Positions 18,592 through 27,909 of a DNA stretch of 48,497 bases are shown in pieces; position 1 is the first letter of the stretch; every line of letters begins with the position of its first letter. Source of the stretch: an uncultured Flavobacteriales bacterium (lineage in GTDB: Bacteria > Bacteroidota > Bacteroidia > Flavobacteriales_D > Parvicellaceae). The notes beneath the pieces are model-generated. The model searched no databases and was not told where the DNA came from. It worked only from the letters and a program-made list of their open reading frames with translations. The DNA lies in the NCBI GenBank assembly GCA_905480225.1, contig CAJQPO010000083.1:1-48497 (forward strand), given 5' to 3'. Made by a program: the position numbers and the translations under genes.

Positions 18592-18813
18592 ATGAAAAAG
18601 GTACTTATTGCTTTTACACTCGTTGCTTTTATAGGTGGAACGACTTTCGCTTCAACTACATTCGATGGTGACCCAGTTAAGACTGAAAAAACCAAAGGTG
18701 ACGAAAAGAAAAAGAAGAAAAAGAAATCTCAAGAATGCACAAAAACCGCTACAACTAAAAGTTGTTGTTCAAAAGCTAGCGGAAAAACGTGCACAAAGAA
18801 AAAAGAATTATAG
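18592..18813 (+). CDS. Small secreted Lys/Cys-rich protein
   Basis: The 73-residue product has a signal peptide (MKKVLIAFTLVAFIGGTTFA), then an acidic spacer, a run of lysines (EKKKKKKKS) and a C-terminal block with four cysteines (ECTKT, KSCCSK, KTCTKK). The mature part is only about 53 residues and very basic. The cysteine pattern could bind a metal or form disulfides; no family is recognised. It lies 72 bases after psd and is closed by a strong terminator. A second frame, 18635-18892, is its shadow. Confidence 0.75.
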   Translation: MKKVLIAFTLVAFIGGTTFASTTFDGDPVKTEKTKGDEKKKKKKKSQECTKTATTKSCCSKASGKTCTKKKEL

Positions 18814-18838
18814 AATTAATTTTCTTTTAACAAGTATT

Positions 18839-18862
18839 AAGGAGGCGAATGCCTCCTTTTTT
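18839..18862 (+). terminator. Intrinsic terminator after the small secreted protein
   Basis: AAGGAGGC-GAAT-GCCTCCTT forms an 8-bp perfect stem (18839-18858) running into a T tract. It ends the rsfS-to-psd region and the small gene. Confidence 0.88.
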
Positions 18863-18912
18863 GTTTTCTACTATTTTTCAAATTTCACGTAAAAAACAAG
18901 CAGCCATTATCG

Positions 18913-18920
18913 TACATTTA
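18913..18920 (+). promoter_or_regulatory. -7 box of the thioesterase gene
   Basis: TACATTTA matches TAnnTTTG at seven of eight positions and ends 4 bases before the ATG at 18925, again predicting a leaderless transcript. No -33 TTG at the usual distance. Confidence 0.35.
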
Positions 18921-18924
18921 TTCT

Positions 18925-19299
18925 ATGGAAAAACCAAAAGGTAAATTAGCCTTGCAAGTTGTGGCAATGCCAGCAGATACCAATCCTGCTGGAGATATAT
19001 TTGGTGGTTGGTTATTATCTCAGATGGATATAGCCGGGGGAATTTTCTGCAGATCAATTGCCAAGGGTCGTGTCGTAACTGTGTCCATTGAATCCACAGA
19101 ATTTAAGATTCCTGTTTTTGTTGGAGATACACTGTCCTGCTTTGTTGAGTTAAAAAGAAAAGGTCGAAGTTCTATCTCAGTGAAGATTGAAGCCTGGGTA
19201 ACTAGAGATTTCGTTGAAGACAACATGATGAAAGCTACCGAAGGAACCTATACTTTTGTTAAAGTGAATGCAGACAGAACTCCCATACCGATATCTTAG
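18925..19299 (+). CDS. Acyl-CoA thioesterase, hotdog fold (YciA-like)
   Basis: The 124-residue protein carries the YciA/BACH signature MPADTNPAGDIFGGWLLSQM with the catalytic Asn-Asp region, followed by hotdog strands (VVTVSIESTEFKIPVFVGD). It hydrolyses acyl-CoA to free acid and CoA; chain-length preference cannot be told. It is followed after 3 bases by the DEAD-box gene, so the two probably share a transcript. Confidence 0.9.
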   Translation: MEKPKGKLALQVVAMPADTNPAGDIFGGWLLSQMDIAGGIFCRSIAKGRVVTVSIESTEFKIPVFVGDTLSCFVELKRKGRSSISVKIEAWVTRDFVEDNMMKATEGTYTFVKVNADRTPIPIS

Positions 19300-19302
19300 A
19301 CT

Positions 19303-20643
19303 GTGAACTTTACTGAATTAAACTTAAATACACCCTTATTAAATGCGCTGAATGAGCTCGGTTTCAGCAATCCTACCCCAATACAAGAAAAAGCCTTTCC
19401 TGTGATCATGGCGGGTAAAGATGTTGTTGGAATTGCCCAAACTGGAACCGGTAAAACATTGGCTTTTCTACTTCCAATACTTCGTAACCTAAAATACTCA
19501 ACGGAACATCATCCAAGAGTATTAATACTTGTTCCTACCAGAGAGCTTGTTGACCAAATTGTAAATCGATTAGAGACCTTAACTACTTATATCAATTGCA
19601 GAGTCATTGGCGTATTTGGTGGCACCAATATCAATACACAAAAGCAAATTATCCATGATAATGGCGTCGACATACTAGTAGCTACACCGGGAAGACTCGC
19701 TGATTTGGCATTAAGTGGAGTATTGCGACTTAAAAACGTCAAGCAACTCGTAATTGACGAAATGGATGAAATGCTTGATTTAGGCTTTCGGCCCCAGCTT
19801 CTTAATATAATTGACTTACTTTCTACAAAAAGACAAAACTTATTATTCTCAGCAACAATTACTGACGACGTAGAAACATTCATTCAAAAATTCTTTTTTT
19901 CACCAATTAAAATTGAAGCAGCAGGAGCCGGTACACCTCTCAAGTTGATTACCCAAAAATTTTACCATGCTCCTAACTTCTTATCGAAAAAATCACTCAT
20001 TACGCACTTGCTATCTAATGCTAAGTTCTCAAAAGTTTTAATTTTCGTAAGTAGTCGGAAGTTTGCAGATCGCCTTCACGAAGAACTTCAAAAGGATTAC
20101 CCGGAAGAAGCCAATGCGATACATTCAAATAAATCTCAAAATTATCGAATTAACGCAGTGAAGTCCTTTGCTGATGGTACGATTCGGATACTTATTGCCA
20201 CCGATTTAATTTCCAGAGGAATTGATATCGAAGGGGTTTCTCATGTCATTAATTTTCATCTTCCTGAAAACGTGGAACACTATACTCATCGAATTGGAAG
20301 AACGGGAAGAGCTGAAAGTAAGGGTACCGCTTTATCCTTTATTAGCGAAAATGAAAAAAATTGGCTGCGTAATATTGAAACATCATTGGGCAAAAACATC
20401 GAACGATTGGAAGTTCCAGAAGAGGTTGTCTTTACAGATGTCCTAATAACGGAGGAGCAACCCGTTGTACTTGAGAAAAACTATCTACCCAAACCAAAAA
20501 AGATCGATGAAAGAGGTCCTGCGTTTCATGAGAAAAAAGAAAAGAATCAAAAAACCAACCAAGGCGGTTCCTACAAAAAGAAAATAAAAGCGAAATACAA
20601 AAAACCAAAAACCAGGGGTCAGAAGAAAAAAGGTAAAAAATAA
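19303..20643 (+). CDS. DEAD-box RNA helicase with DEMD motif II
   Basis: All core motifs are visible: Q motif (GFSNPTPIQEKAF), motif I AQTGTGKT, PTRELVDQ, TPGRL, motif II, SAT (FSATIT), and motif VI HRIGRTGRA. Motif II reads D-E-M-D rather than D-E-A-D; the two acids that bind Mg-ATP are kept. The last 55 residues are Lys-rich and unstructured, typical of RhlE/CshA-like proteins that unwind rRNA or mRNA. The start is GTG at 19303, 3 bases after the thioesterase; it precedes the Q motif by the usual distance. The product has 446 residues. Confidence 0.92.
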   Translation: MNFTELNLNTPLLNALNELGFSNPTPIQEKAFPVIMAGKDVVGIAQTGTGKTLAFLLPILRNLKYSTEHHPRVLILVPTRELVDQIVNRLETLTTYINCRVIGVFGGTNINTQKQIIHDNGVDILVATPGRLADLALSGVLRLKNVKQLVIDEMDEMLDLGFRPQLLNIIDLLSTKRQNLLFSATITDDVETFIQKFFFSPIKIEAAGAGTPLKLITQKFYHAPNFLSKKSLITHLLSNAKFSKVLIFVSSRKFADRLHEELQKDYPEEANAIHSNKSQNYRINAVKSFADGTIRILIATDLISRGIDIEGVSHVINFHLPENVEHYTHRIGRTGRAESKGTALSFISENEKNWLRNIETSLGKNIERLEVPEEVVFTDVLITEEQPVVLEKNYLPKPKKIDERGPAFHEKKEKNQKTNQGGSYKKKIKAKYKKPKTRGQKKKGKK

Positions 20644-20672
20644 TGTTAATGCGAATTAGCCACGTTCCTTCG

Positions 20673-20999
20673 TTAGCGTAATTTTGGATTCTCAATATGG
20701 CGTGTGCTATCGCGACTCGTCTTTTTCTTAAAGTTTCGCTCTAATGCTGCGTCTAAATCAATACCTGTTTGATTGGCTAAGCACATGAGAACCCACAATA
20801 TATCAGCCATCTCATCCCCAATATCTTTTCCTTTATCAGATTCCTTTTCTGACTGCTCCCCGTATCTTCTGGCCACAATACGAGACAATTCACCAACCTC
20901 TTCCGATAGTATAACCATATTTGTAAGTTCATTAAAGTAGCGAACACCATACTTTTTAATCCAATCGTCAACCTGTTTTTGAGCCTCTGTAATCGTCAT
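20673..20999 (-). CDS. MazG-like nucleotide pyrophosphohydrolase
   Basis: The 108-residue all-helical protein shows the MazG metal-binding motifs EEVGEL (about 29-34) and DEMADILWVL (about 62-71). Such enzymes hydrolyse (d)NTPs to monophosphates and can cleanse the nucleotide pool. It is the third gene of the minus-strand rsgA-dtd operon, and its start shares one base with the dtd stop. The single domain matches the short MazG class. Confidence 0.9.
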   Translation of the reverse strand: MTITEAQKQVDDWIKKYGVRYFNELTNMVILSEEVGELSRIVARRYGEQSEKESDKGKDIGDEMADILWVLMCLANQTGIDLDAALERNFKKKTSRDSTRHIENPKLR

Positions 21000-21451
21000 T
21001 ATTCTTTATTCTTTGAGTCTAATATGATGGTAACGGGACCGTCATTAATTAAATGTACTTGCATATCTTCTCCAAACCTACCCGTCTTCGGTGTTAATTG
21101 CATCAGCTCCCCTAGTTGATTAATGAAACGTTCATACAACGGTTTACTGACTGCAGCGTTTGCCGCTTTACTATAGGTAGGCCTGTTTCCTTTTTTCACG
21201 CTGGCATGCAGCGTGAATTGGCTTACTACCAATGCTTCACCTGCTATATCAACTAAAGATTTATTCATAACACCAAATTCATCAGGAAATATTCTCATCC
21301 TAACTATTTTTCCCGCCAACCATTCGATATCAGGAGAGTCGTCCATTGACTCTATACCCACAAATATTAATACACCCTTTTCAATCGACGCTATATGATC
21401 TCCACTAATGGCCACTGATGCCTTTTTAACTCTCTGAATTATTGCCCGCAT
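20999..21451 (-). CDS. dtd: D-aminoacyl-tRNA deacylase
   Basis: Dtd removes D-amino acids (and glycine mischarged on tRNA-Ala) from tRNA. The diagnostic motifs are VVSQFTLHA in the middle and the C-terminal NDGPVTIILDS, which forms the cross-subunit Gly-cisPro pocket. At 150 residues it is full length. The ATG directly follows the rsgA stop with no spacing. Confidence 0.95.
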   Translation of the reverse strand: MRAIIQRVKKASVAISGDHIASIEKGVLIFVGIESMDDSPDIEWLAGKIVRMRIFPDEFGVMNKSLVDIAGEALVVSQFTLHASVKKGNRPTYSKAANAAVSKPLYERFINQLGELMQLTPKTGRFGEDMQVHLINDGPVTIILDSKNKE

Positions 21452-22390
21452 TCAGTATCCTTTATCTCGATAGGTCTCCTCTTCATTATCTTCATAGATT
21501 GCTAAATAATTAGTGTACCGCTCTAGTGGTAATTTTCCATTTTCTACTGCGTCGATTACAGCACATTTTGGTTCTTTCAAATGTTGACAATTATGAAACT
21601 TACAATTCCCCATTAAAACGCGAATTTCAGGAAAATAATGCCCGAGCTCCTTTTTATCAATGTCAACAATTCCAAAACCTTTGATGCCAGGAGTATCAAC
21701 TATAAATCCTCCAAAATTTAGCTCAAACATTTCGGCAAATGTGGTTGTATGTTTTCCTTTATAATGTGCTTCAGAAATCTCACCGGTTTTCAATTCTAAA
21801 TTTGAATCGACGGCATTAATTAAAGTTGATTTACCAACTCCTGAATGACCAGAAACCAGACTCACCTTATCCTTCATTAATGTTTCTATTGCATCTACAC
21901 CCGTTCTAGTTAAAGCAGAAACTTCAAAGGTTTGATAACCTACTTCTCTATAGGTTTTGATTAACTTAACCAATTGCTCTTTCGACTTAACGTCTAATAA
22001 ATCTATTTTATTAAACACAAGCGCAACCGGAATTCTATATGCTTCAGCACTCACTAAAAACCTATCAATAAAACCTGTTGAAGTTCTTGGACTATCAATC
22101 GTGATAATCAAAATTGCCTGATCAATATTACTCGCAATAATATGAGAGCGTTTGGATAAATTAACCGATTTTCTAATAATGTAATTTCGTCGGTCGTGAA
22201 TAGCTCTAATTACTCCTGTTCCGTCTTCTTCTCTATTAAAATCTACCCAATCACCAACAGCAATTGGATTCGTGCTTTTTATTCCTTGAATCCTAAATTT
22301 ACCTTGTATTCTGCACTGTGAAACAGTCCCGTCAGTTAACCTCACTGCATACCAACTTCCCGTCGATCTTATTACCAATCCCTTTTCCAA
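21452..22390 (-). CDS. rsgA: Small ribosomal subunit biogenesis GTPase RsgA
   Basis: RsgA checks the 30S decoding centre late in assembly. It has the circularly permuted GTPase order: N-terminal OB domain (STGSWYAVRL), G4 NKID (127-130), then G1 GHSGVGKST (181-189) and G3 DTPG, and a C-terminal zinc site (CKFHNCQH...KC). The product is 312 residues. The start is TTG at 22390; the conserved GLVIRSTGSWY begins three codons later, so no better start exists. A perfect -7 box ends only 7 bases upstream. Confidence 0.95.
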   Translation of the reverse strand: MEKGLVIRSTGSWYAVRLTDGTVSQCRIQGKFRIQGIKSTNPIAVGDWVDFNREEDGTGVIRAIHDRRNYIIRKSVNLSKRSHIIASNIDQAILIITIDSPRTSTGFIDRFLVSAEAYRIPVALVFNKIDLLDVKSKEQLVKLIKTYREVGYQTFEVSALTRTGVDAIETLMKDKVSLVSGHSGVGKSTLINAVDSNLELKTGEISEAHYKGKHTTTFAEMFELNFGGFIVDTPGIKGFGIVDIDKKELGHYFPEIRVLMGNCKFHNCQHLKEPKCAVIDAVENGKLPLERYTNYLAIYEDNEEETYRDKGY

Positions 22391-22397
22391 AGTTTCG

Positions 22398-22405
22398 CAA
22401 AGTTA
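22398..22405 (-). promoter_or_regulatory. -7 box of the rsgA-dtd-mazG operon
   Basis: TAACTTTG on the minus strand is a perfect TAnnTTTG match, ending 7 bases before the TTG start of rsgA. No TTG is present at -33. The same string TAACTTTGCG precedes der. Confidence 0.5.
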
Positions 22406-22486
22406 ACAAACCTTATGTTGATACTGCATGCACTTGGCACATAGAAATATATAATTATGTAGTAACTTTATCGAAAGATTAATTCC

Positions 22487-23395
22487 ATGTCTATTTCGGT
22501 AAAAAATATTTCTAAAGTTTACGGCGATCAATATGCATTGCGCAATGTTTCTTTGGAAATACCTAAAGGCCAGATAATTGGTTTCCTGGGACCCAATGGT
22601 GCGGGTAAATCAACATTGATGAAAATCATCACTTGTTTTATTCCTCAAACAGAAGGTGAAATAAAAGTCTGTAATCTAGATGTTAATGAACAAACTTTAG
22701 GAGTAAAAAAACGCGTAGGATACTTACCGGAGCATACACCACTATATCAAGACATGTATGTTAAAGAGTACCTGAGCTTTATTGCACATCTACACCAAGT
22801 ACCCAAAAGAAAAGAGCGCGTTGATGAAATGATTGAGTCTGTTGGTTTAAGACTCGAAAGTCACAAAAAGATTGCAGCACTTTCAAAAGGATACCAACAG
22901 CGTGTTGGATTAGCGCAAGCGCTTATTCACGATCCAGAAGTGCTAATACTTGATGAACCAACCAGTGGACTTGATCCGAATCAACTTGAAGATATTCGAA
23001 ATCTAATCAAGCGATTAGGGAGTGAAAAAACCGTTATGCTTTCTACGCACATAATGCAAGAGGTTGAAGCCATATGTGACAGGGTTATTATCATTAACAA
23101 AGGAGAAATTGTAGCCGATGACTCAGCAAAGAATTTGCAAAATCAAACTGCAGCAAAACAAGTTATACGTGTTGAATTTGATCAAGTAATATCCATCAAA
23201 AAACTGCAAACCATTTCTGGAGTTTCCGTTGTAAATCAAATCGACCAGAACCTCTTTTTATTAGAACCTAAGTCTAAAGTAGATTTGAGACCTGCGATAT
23301 CAAAATTTGCAAATGAAAATCATCTTTTAATCCTAACATTACAGAAAGAAGAACAATCTTTAGAAGAGGCGTTTAAAAAATTGACTAATAAATAA
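22487..23395 (+). CDS. gldA: Gliding-associated ABC transporter ATPase GldA
   Basis: The 302-residue ABC ATPase has Walker A GPNGAGKST (35-43), a degenerate signature LSKGYQQR, Walker B ILDEPTSGLDP and the H-loop STHIMQEVE. The segment RVGYLPEHTPLYQDMYVKEYL is typical of GldA/NatA-type ATPases. In Flavobacterium GldA works with the membrane proteins GldF and GldG and is needed for gliding. Neither gldF nor gldG is in the window, which is normal for flavobacteria. A similar export ATPase cannot be excluded. The next gene, metK, is 48 bases away. Confidence 0.85.
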   Translation: MSISVKNISKVYGDQYALRNVSLEIPKGQIIGFLGPNGAGKSTLMKIITCFIPQTEGEIKVCNLDVNEQTLGVKKRVGYLPEHTPLYQDMYVKEYLSFIAHLHQVPKRKERVDEMIESVGLRLESHKKIAALSKGYQQRVGLAQALIHDPEVLILDEPTSGLDPNQLEDIRNLIKRLGSEKTVMLSTHIMQEVEAICDRVIIINKGEIVADDSAKNLQNQTAAKQVIRVEFDQVISIKKLQTISGVSVVNQIDQNLFLLEPKSKVDLRPAISKFANENHLLILTLQKEEQSLEEAFKKLTNK

Positions 23396-23414
23396 ATAGA
23401 GCCAATTAAATTTA

Positions 23415-23422
23415 TAATTTAG
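23415..23422 (+). promoter_or_regulatory. Possible -7 box of metK
   Basis: TAATTTAG matches TAnnTTTG at seven of eight positions, 21 bases before the metK ATG. No SAM-responsive RNA structure fits in the 48-base gap. Confidence 0.3.
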
Positions 23423-23443
23423 CGCACTCTTAAAAGCATAATT

Positions 23444-24700
23444 ATGCCATATTTATTTACTTCAGAGTCCGTATCAGAGGGACACCCCGATAAAGTTGCT
23501 GATCAAATTTCAGATGCATTAATTGATAATTTCATGGCATTTGATCCTCAGTCGAAAGTAGCGTGTGAAACATTAGTTACTACAGGTCAAGTTGTTTTAG
23601 CAGGAGAAGTTAAAACCAACACCTATCTTGATGTTCAATTAATTGCAAGAAACACGATTAAAAAAATTGGTTATACCAAATCAGAATATATGTTTGATGC
23701 CAATTCATGTGGAATTTTATCTGCCATACATGAACAATCTGAAGACATTAATCAAGGTGTGGAAAGAGCGAATCCTGAAGACCAAGGAGCTGGAGACCAA
23801 GGAATGATGTTTGGTTATGCTACTAAAGAAACAGAAAATTACATCCCTTTAGGTCTTGACTTAGCCCACAAGATATTGCTTGAAATGGCACATATAAGAA
23901 ACAATGAGCCAGAATTAATTCCTTTTTTACGTCCAGATGCTAAGTCTCAAATTACCATTGAATACTCGGACGATAATGTACCTCAAAGGATTGATACTAT
24001 TGTTGTTTCAACACAACACGATGATTTTGATACGGAGTCAGTCATGTTGGAAAAAATCAAATCAGACATTGTAAACATTGTAGTTGAGCGTGTCAAAGCG
24101 AAATGTACCCCTGAAATCCAAAAGCTTTTTACGGAAGACATTCAATTTCATATTAATCCGACAGGGATCTTTGTAATTGGCGGGCCTCATGGTGATACTG
24201 GCTTAACCGGTCGGAAAATAATTGTCGACACCTACGGAGGAAAAGGAGCGCATGGTGGCGGTGCTTTTTCGGGAAAGGATCCGTCCAAAGTAGATCGATC
24301 AGCTGCATATGCAACAAGACATATTGCAAAAAACATGGTTGCTGCAGGATTATGTGATGAAGTTTTGGTGCAAGTATCGTATGCTATTGGTGTAGCTGAG
24401 CCATGTGGTTTGTTCGTAGACACATATGGGTCTGCTAAAATTGGTTTGAGTGATGGTGAAATTGCGCAAAAAATTAGCGAAATATTTGATATGAGACCTT
24501 ATTTTATTGAGCAACGTCTGAAGCTTCGTAATCCAATGTACTCAGAAACTGCTGCTTATGGTCATATGGGGCGTAAAAATGAAGTTGTAACCAAAACTTT
24601 TCAAGCACCTGATGGTAAAAAAGTTACTAAAGACGTAGAATTATTTACTTGGGAAAAATTAGATTACGTAGCAAAACTAAAAGATACTTTTGCACTTTAA
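23444..24700 (+). CDS. metK: S-adenosylmethionine synthase
   Basis: MetK makes SAM from methionine and ATP. Family motifs are all present: [18 protein letters not shown] (N-terminal ATP/Mg site), [12 protein letters not shown] (signature 1), and [19 protein letters not shown] (signature 2, P-loop-like). At 418 residues it is slightly longer than E. coli MetK (384), as is usual in Bacteroidota. It is closed by a strong terminator and followed by a gamma-family PLP enzyme of sulfur amino acid metabolism. Confidence 0.97.
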   Translation: MPYLFTSESVSEGHPDKVADQISDALIDNFMAFDPQSKVACETLVTTGQVVLAGEVKTNTYLDVQLIARNTIKKIGYTKSEYMFDANSCGILSAIHEQSEDINQGVERANPEDQGAGDQGMMFGYATKETENYIPLGLDLAHKILLEMAHIRNNEPELIPFLRPDAKSQITIEYSDDNVPQRIDTIVVSTQHDDFDTESVMLEKIKSDIVNIVVERVKAKCTPEIQKLFTEDIQFHINPTGIFVIGGPHGDTGLTGRKIIVDTYGGKGAHGGGAFSGKDPSKVDRSAAYATRHIAKNMVAAGLCDEVLVQVSYAIGVAEPCGLFVDTYGSAKIGLSDGEIAQKISEIFDMRPYFIEQRLKLRNPMYSETAAYGHMGRKNEVVTKTFQAPDGKKVTKDVELFTWEKLDYVAKLKDTFAL

Positions 24701-24723
24701 TTTTCTCAAAAAAGGAATTTTAA

Positions 24724-24755
24724 AGGGCTTCTTGTATTTATAAGAAGCCTTTTTT
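24724..24755 (+). terminator. Intrinsic terminator of metK
   Basis: GGCTTCTT (24726-24733) pairs with AAGAAGCC (24742-24749) across an 8-base loop, extended by A-T pairs and followed by six Ts. The -33 and -7 elements of the next gene lie within it. Confidence 0.88.
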
Positions 24756-24762
24756 ACATTTA
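24732..24762 (+). promoter_or_regulatory. Promoter of the PLP enzyme gene nested in the metK terminator
   Basis: TTG (24732-24734) lies in the terminator stem and loop, and TACATTTA (24755-24762, seven of eight to TAnnTTTG) follows after 20 bases, starting in the T tract. The box ends 4 bases before the TTG start codon at 24767. Confidence 0.45.
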
Positions 24763-24766
24763 GGTT

Positions 24767-25927
24767 TTGGATAATCAAAATATCATCAATCACTTAGGCG
24801 AAAATCGAGCGGACTATGAAAACTCCGTTGTTCCGCCTATTTATCAGTCAAGTATTTTTTGTTTCGATTCTGTCGATGATTTAAGACAGAATCTTAAGCG
24901 AGAGCTCGAAGTTCCTTTTTACACCAGAGGGGTGAATCCAACAGTTACCAAACTGAGAAAAAAAATAGCAGCACTAGAAAAAACAGAAGATGCTTTGATA
25001 TTTGGCAGCGGAAGCGGAGCTATAGCTGCGGCAGTTATGAACAGTGTCCAAGCGGGAGACCATGTAGTTTGCGTTCAGAAACCGTATTCTTGGACTGGAA
25101 AGCTATTAGGAGAATACCTTTCGAAATATAAGGTAGAAGTTTCATTCATTGATGGTAAATCAATTGACAATTTTGAGAAGGCCATTCAACCCAATACTAA
25201 GCTATTTTATCTGGAAACACCCAATTCAGTAACCTTCGAGTTACAAGACCTTCGAGCCGTAGCTGAACTTGCAAGGAAGAAGGGCATTCGAACCATTTGC
25301 GACAACAGTTATTCTTCCCCTATTTATCAAAATCCTTCCGAATACGGGATTGATATCGTTTGCCATTCAGCAAGTAAATACATTGGTGGTCATTCCGATG
25401 TTGTTGCCGGTATACTCTGTGCCTCTTCCGAAGTGGTAAATTCAATATTTGCAAATGAGTTTATGACAATTGGAGGCATTATTTCGCCCAATGATGCCTG
25501 GTTGCTTTTACGCGGTCTAAGGACACTTCCCATGAGAATAAAGCAATCTCACGAAACCACGGTTAAGGTTATCGATTGGCTCTCTTCGCATCCTAAAGTG
25601 GAAAAAATTAATTACCCTTTCTTGGAATCATTTCCACAACTTGAGTTGGCCAAAAAACAAATGCGAGGTTGTGGAGGATTATTCTCGATGGAAATAAAAG
25701 CAAATTCCATTGAAGAAGTTGAAATATTTTGTAACTCTTTGAATCATTTTTTAATCGCTTGCTCTTGGGGTGGCTATGAGTCTTTACTATTTCCAACTTG
25801 TGCCTTGTTCGACTCAGCCAATTACAATCAAACCGAATTATCTTGGAAACTCATCAGGTTTTATATCGGATTTGAAGATCATCAAATTATCATTGATGAT
25901 TTTTCTCAGGCATTCAATAAAATTTAA
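24767..25927 (+). CDS. Cystathionine gamma-synthase/lyase family PLP enzyme
   Basis: The 386-residue protein belongs to the Cys/Met metabolism fold-type I PLP enzymes: VPPIYQSSIF near the N-terminus, YTRGVNPTV (phosphate-binding Tyr-x-Arg), and PLP lysine K204 in HSASKYIGGHSD. Members are gamma-synthases, beta- or gamma-lyases, or sulfhydrylases, and residues seen here do not decide among them. Location beside metK suggests a role around methionine. The only start keeping the N-terminus is TTG at 24767, because a TAG lies two codons upstream. Confidence 0.88.
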   Translation: MDNQNIINHLGENRADYENSVVPPIYQSSIFCFDSVDDLRQNLKRELEVPFYTRGVNPTVTKLRKKIAALEKTEDALIFGSGSGAIAAAVMNSVQAGDHVVCVQKPYSWTGKLLGEYLSKYKVEVSFIDGKSIDNFEKAIQPNTKLFYLETPNSVTFELQDLRAVAELARKKGIRTICDNSYSSPIYQNPSEYGIDIVCHSASKYIGGHSDVVAGILCASSEVVNSIFANEFMTIGGIISPNDAWLLLRGLRTLPMRIKQSHETTVKVIDWLSSHPKVEKINYPFLESFPQLELAKKQMRGCGGLFSMEIKANSIEEVEIFCNSLNHFLIACSWGGYESLLFPTCALFDSANYNQTELSWKLIRFYIGFEDHQIIIDDFSQAFNKI

Positions 25928-25930
25928 TCG

Positions 25931-27238
25931 CTATTTCTTTCTGAAAAATATGCGAATTGGGACACCTTTAAAATTGAATTCTTCTCGAAACTTGTTTTCC
26001 AAAAACCGTTTGTAAGAATCCCTCACATATTGAGGCAAATTGCAGAATAGCGCAAAAGCCGGTGCATGTGTAGGTAATTGTGTGATGTATTTAATCTTAA
26101 TAAATTTACCTTTAACAGATGGAGGCGGATGGTGCTCCATTATCCCTTGTAGAAGCTCGTTTAATCGAGAAGTTGGAATGCGTTGAGTTCGATTATGGTA
26201 TACTTCTATTGCTTCTTCAAGCGACTTGTGAATACGCTGTTTTTCTATAGCAGATGTGAAAATAATTGGCACATCTGAAAATGGCGATAGTTGCTCTCTT
26301 ATTTTGTTTTCAAAATCTCGAACAGAATTGGTTTCTTTTTCAATTAGATCCCACTTATTAACAAGAACGACTACCCCCTTGCGATTTTTCTCAATGACAT
26401 AAAAAATATTCAAATCTTGTTTTTGAACACCCTCTGTAGCATCAATCATGAAAATACAAACGTCAGAATTTTCGATGGTTCGAATAGACCTGAGTACAGA
26501 GTAATATTCTATATCTTCATCAACTTTAGCTTTCTTTCTAATCCCAGCAGTATCTACTAAGTTAAAATCAAATCCGAAGGACTTGTATCGAGTATGAATA
26601 GAATCCCTAGTTGTACCAGAAATGGGCGTAACAATGTTGCGTTCTTCTCCCAAAAGTGCATTACACAATGAAGATTTGCCCACATTAGGTTTGCCCACTA
26701 TCGCAATATTGGGAATACCTGAAGTATCGTCAATATCAAGATCTGTATTGAAGCTACTCACAAGCTTATCCAATAATTCTCCCGTACCCGAACCATTGAT
26801 AGCGGAAATGGCGTGTACCTCACCTAATCCAAAAGAATAAAAAGCTGTTGCATCAATAGACCTGCTTGCGTTATCTACTTTGTTAGAACAAAGGACAACG
26901 GGTTTATCTGTTCTCCTTAACATATTTGCAACTGATTCATCCAAATCGGTAATCCCTGTAGTTACATCTACCACAAAGATAATGGCAGAGGCTTCATCCA
27001 TGGCAATGACTACTTGTTTTCTAATTTCTTCTTCAAAAATATCATCTGATCCCGAAACATATCCACCTGTATCGATAACTGAAAATTCTACTCCATTCCA
27101 CTCTGATAACCCGTAATGGCGATCTCTAGTAACACCGCTAGTTTCTTGAACAATTGCAGCTCTGGATTCTGTCATTCGATTGAATAATGTTGATTTTCCA
27201 ACATTAGGCCTGCCAACTATTGCTACAATGTTTCTCAT
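25931..27238 (-). CDS. der: Ribosome biogenesis GTPase Der
   Basis: Der is the only bacterial GTPase with two tandem G domains and acts in 50S assembly. Domain 1 has GRPNVGKST (about 8-16) and DTGGYV; domain 2 has GKPNVGKSS and [10 protein letters not shown]; both have an NKxD motif (SNKVD, VNKWD). The C-terminal KH-like domain ends in [11 protein letters not shown], the normal terminus. At 435 residues it is the standard length. It starts at ATG 27238, with a perfect -7 box just upstream. Confidence 0.97.
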   Translation of the reverse strand: MRNIVAIVGRPNVGKSTLFNRMTESRAAIVQETSGVTRDRHYGLSEWNGVEFSVIDTGGYVSGSDDIFEEEIRKQVVIAMDEASAIIFVVDVTTGITDLDESVANMLRRTDKPVVLCSNKVDNASRSIDATAFYSFGLGEVHAISAINGSGTGELLDKLVSSFNTDLDIDDTSGIPNIAIVGKPNVGKSSLCNALLGEERNIVTPISGTTRDSIHTRYKSFGFDFNLVDTAGIRKKAKVDEDIEYYSVLRSIRTIENSDVCIFMIDATEGVQKQDLNIFYVIEKNRKGVVVLVNKWDLIEKETNSVRDFENKIREQLSPFSDVPIIFTSAIEKQRIHKSLEEAIEVYHNRTQRIPTSRLNELLQGIMEHHPPPSVKGKFIKIKYITQLPTHAPAFALFCNLPQYVRDSYKRFLENKFREEFNFKGVPIRIFFRKK

Positions 27239-27245
27239 TTCCGCG

Positions 27246-27253
27246 CAAAGTTA
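27246..27253 (-). promoter_or_regulatory. -7 box of der
   Basis: TAACTTTG on the minus strand is a perfect TAnnTTTG and ends 7 bases before the ATG. The triplet at the -33 position is AGT rather than TTG. Confidence 0.5.
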
Positions 27254-27383
27254 ATCTAAAAGAAGTTAGTGGACTCGCTACTGATTAACATCTTTTACCA
27301 TTCCTTTAACATTTATTCAGCTCACTCTATTCTTTTTATTTTCAGAATTAAGTAATTTCCATTTAAACACAAATACTTACTGT

Positions 27384-27896
27384 ATGAAGATTTACAAAAT
27401 CCTATTTACATTTTTTGGGCTAATTTATATTTCTGCTTTTTTTATGCCGACATATGATATTGCAATATTTGGAACCTTTTCGACTCTTTTGGGATGGGAG
27501 ACTTGTATCTTTAGTTTTCGCATGTTAATAGACTCATTCCTTAAATTTGAAACATTACATTTCACATCAGGAATATGTGCTGTTGTAGCGAATGGTGCCG
27601 TAATTTTTGCCCTAATCTGTTTAATAAGAAAATCTAAAAAGATAAAATTACTTCGTATTGTATCCTTAATTGGGTTCACAAGTACCATCTGGTGGTTGGT
27701 TCATGAAATGTACGACGGCGAGATTAGTAATCTATTGGTGGGATATTATATCTGGATAAGTAGTGTAGGTGGCGTACTGTTTACAACAGTTGCTCAAGTT
27801 AAATATCGGCTTAAAGCAAACAATGTGCAATCAAATTTTATGATTGACTCCTCCGGTTCAAATATAACATCGCAAATCTCTGGTAATTATATCTGA
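27384..27896 (+). CDS. Four-helix membrane protein of unknown function
   Basis: The 170-residue protein has about four hydrophobic helices (roughly 5-23, 63-83, 88-108 and 115-138) and a polar, Ser/Asn-rich C-terminal tail. The first helix could also act as a signal anchor. I recognise no motif. It stands alone between der (divergent) and era (convergent, stops 14 bases apart). Codon use looks like its neighbours. Confidence 0.65.
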   Translation: MKIYKILFTFFGLIYISAFFMPTYDIAIFGTFSTLLGWETCIFSFRMLIDSFLKFETLHFTSGICAVVANGAVIFALICLIRKSKKIKLLRIVSLIGFTSTIWWLVHEMYDGEISNLLVGYYIWISSVGGVLFTTVAQVKYRLKANNVQSNFMIDSSGSNITSQISGNYI

Positions 27897-27909
27897 TTAA
27901 TTAGACCTT

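Noticed and set aside
23396-23443. SAM riboswitch ahead of metK
   Set aside because: Only 48 bases separate gldA and metK, with no conserved helices.
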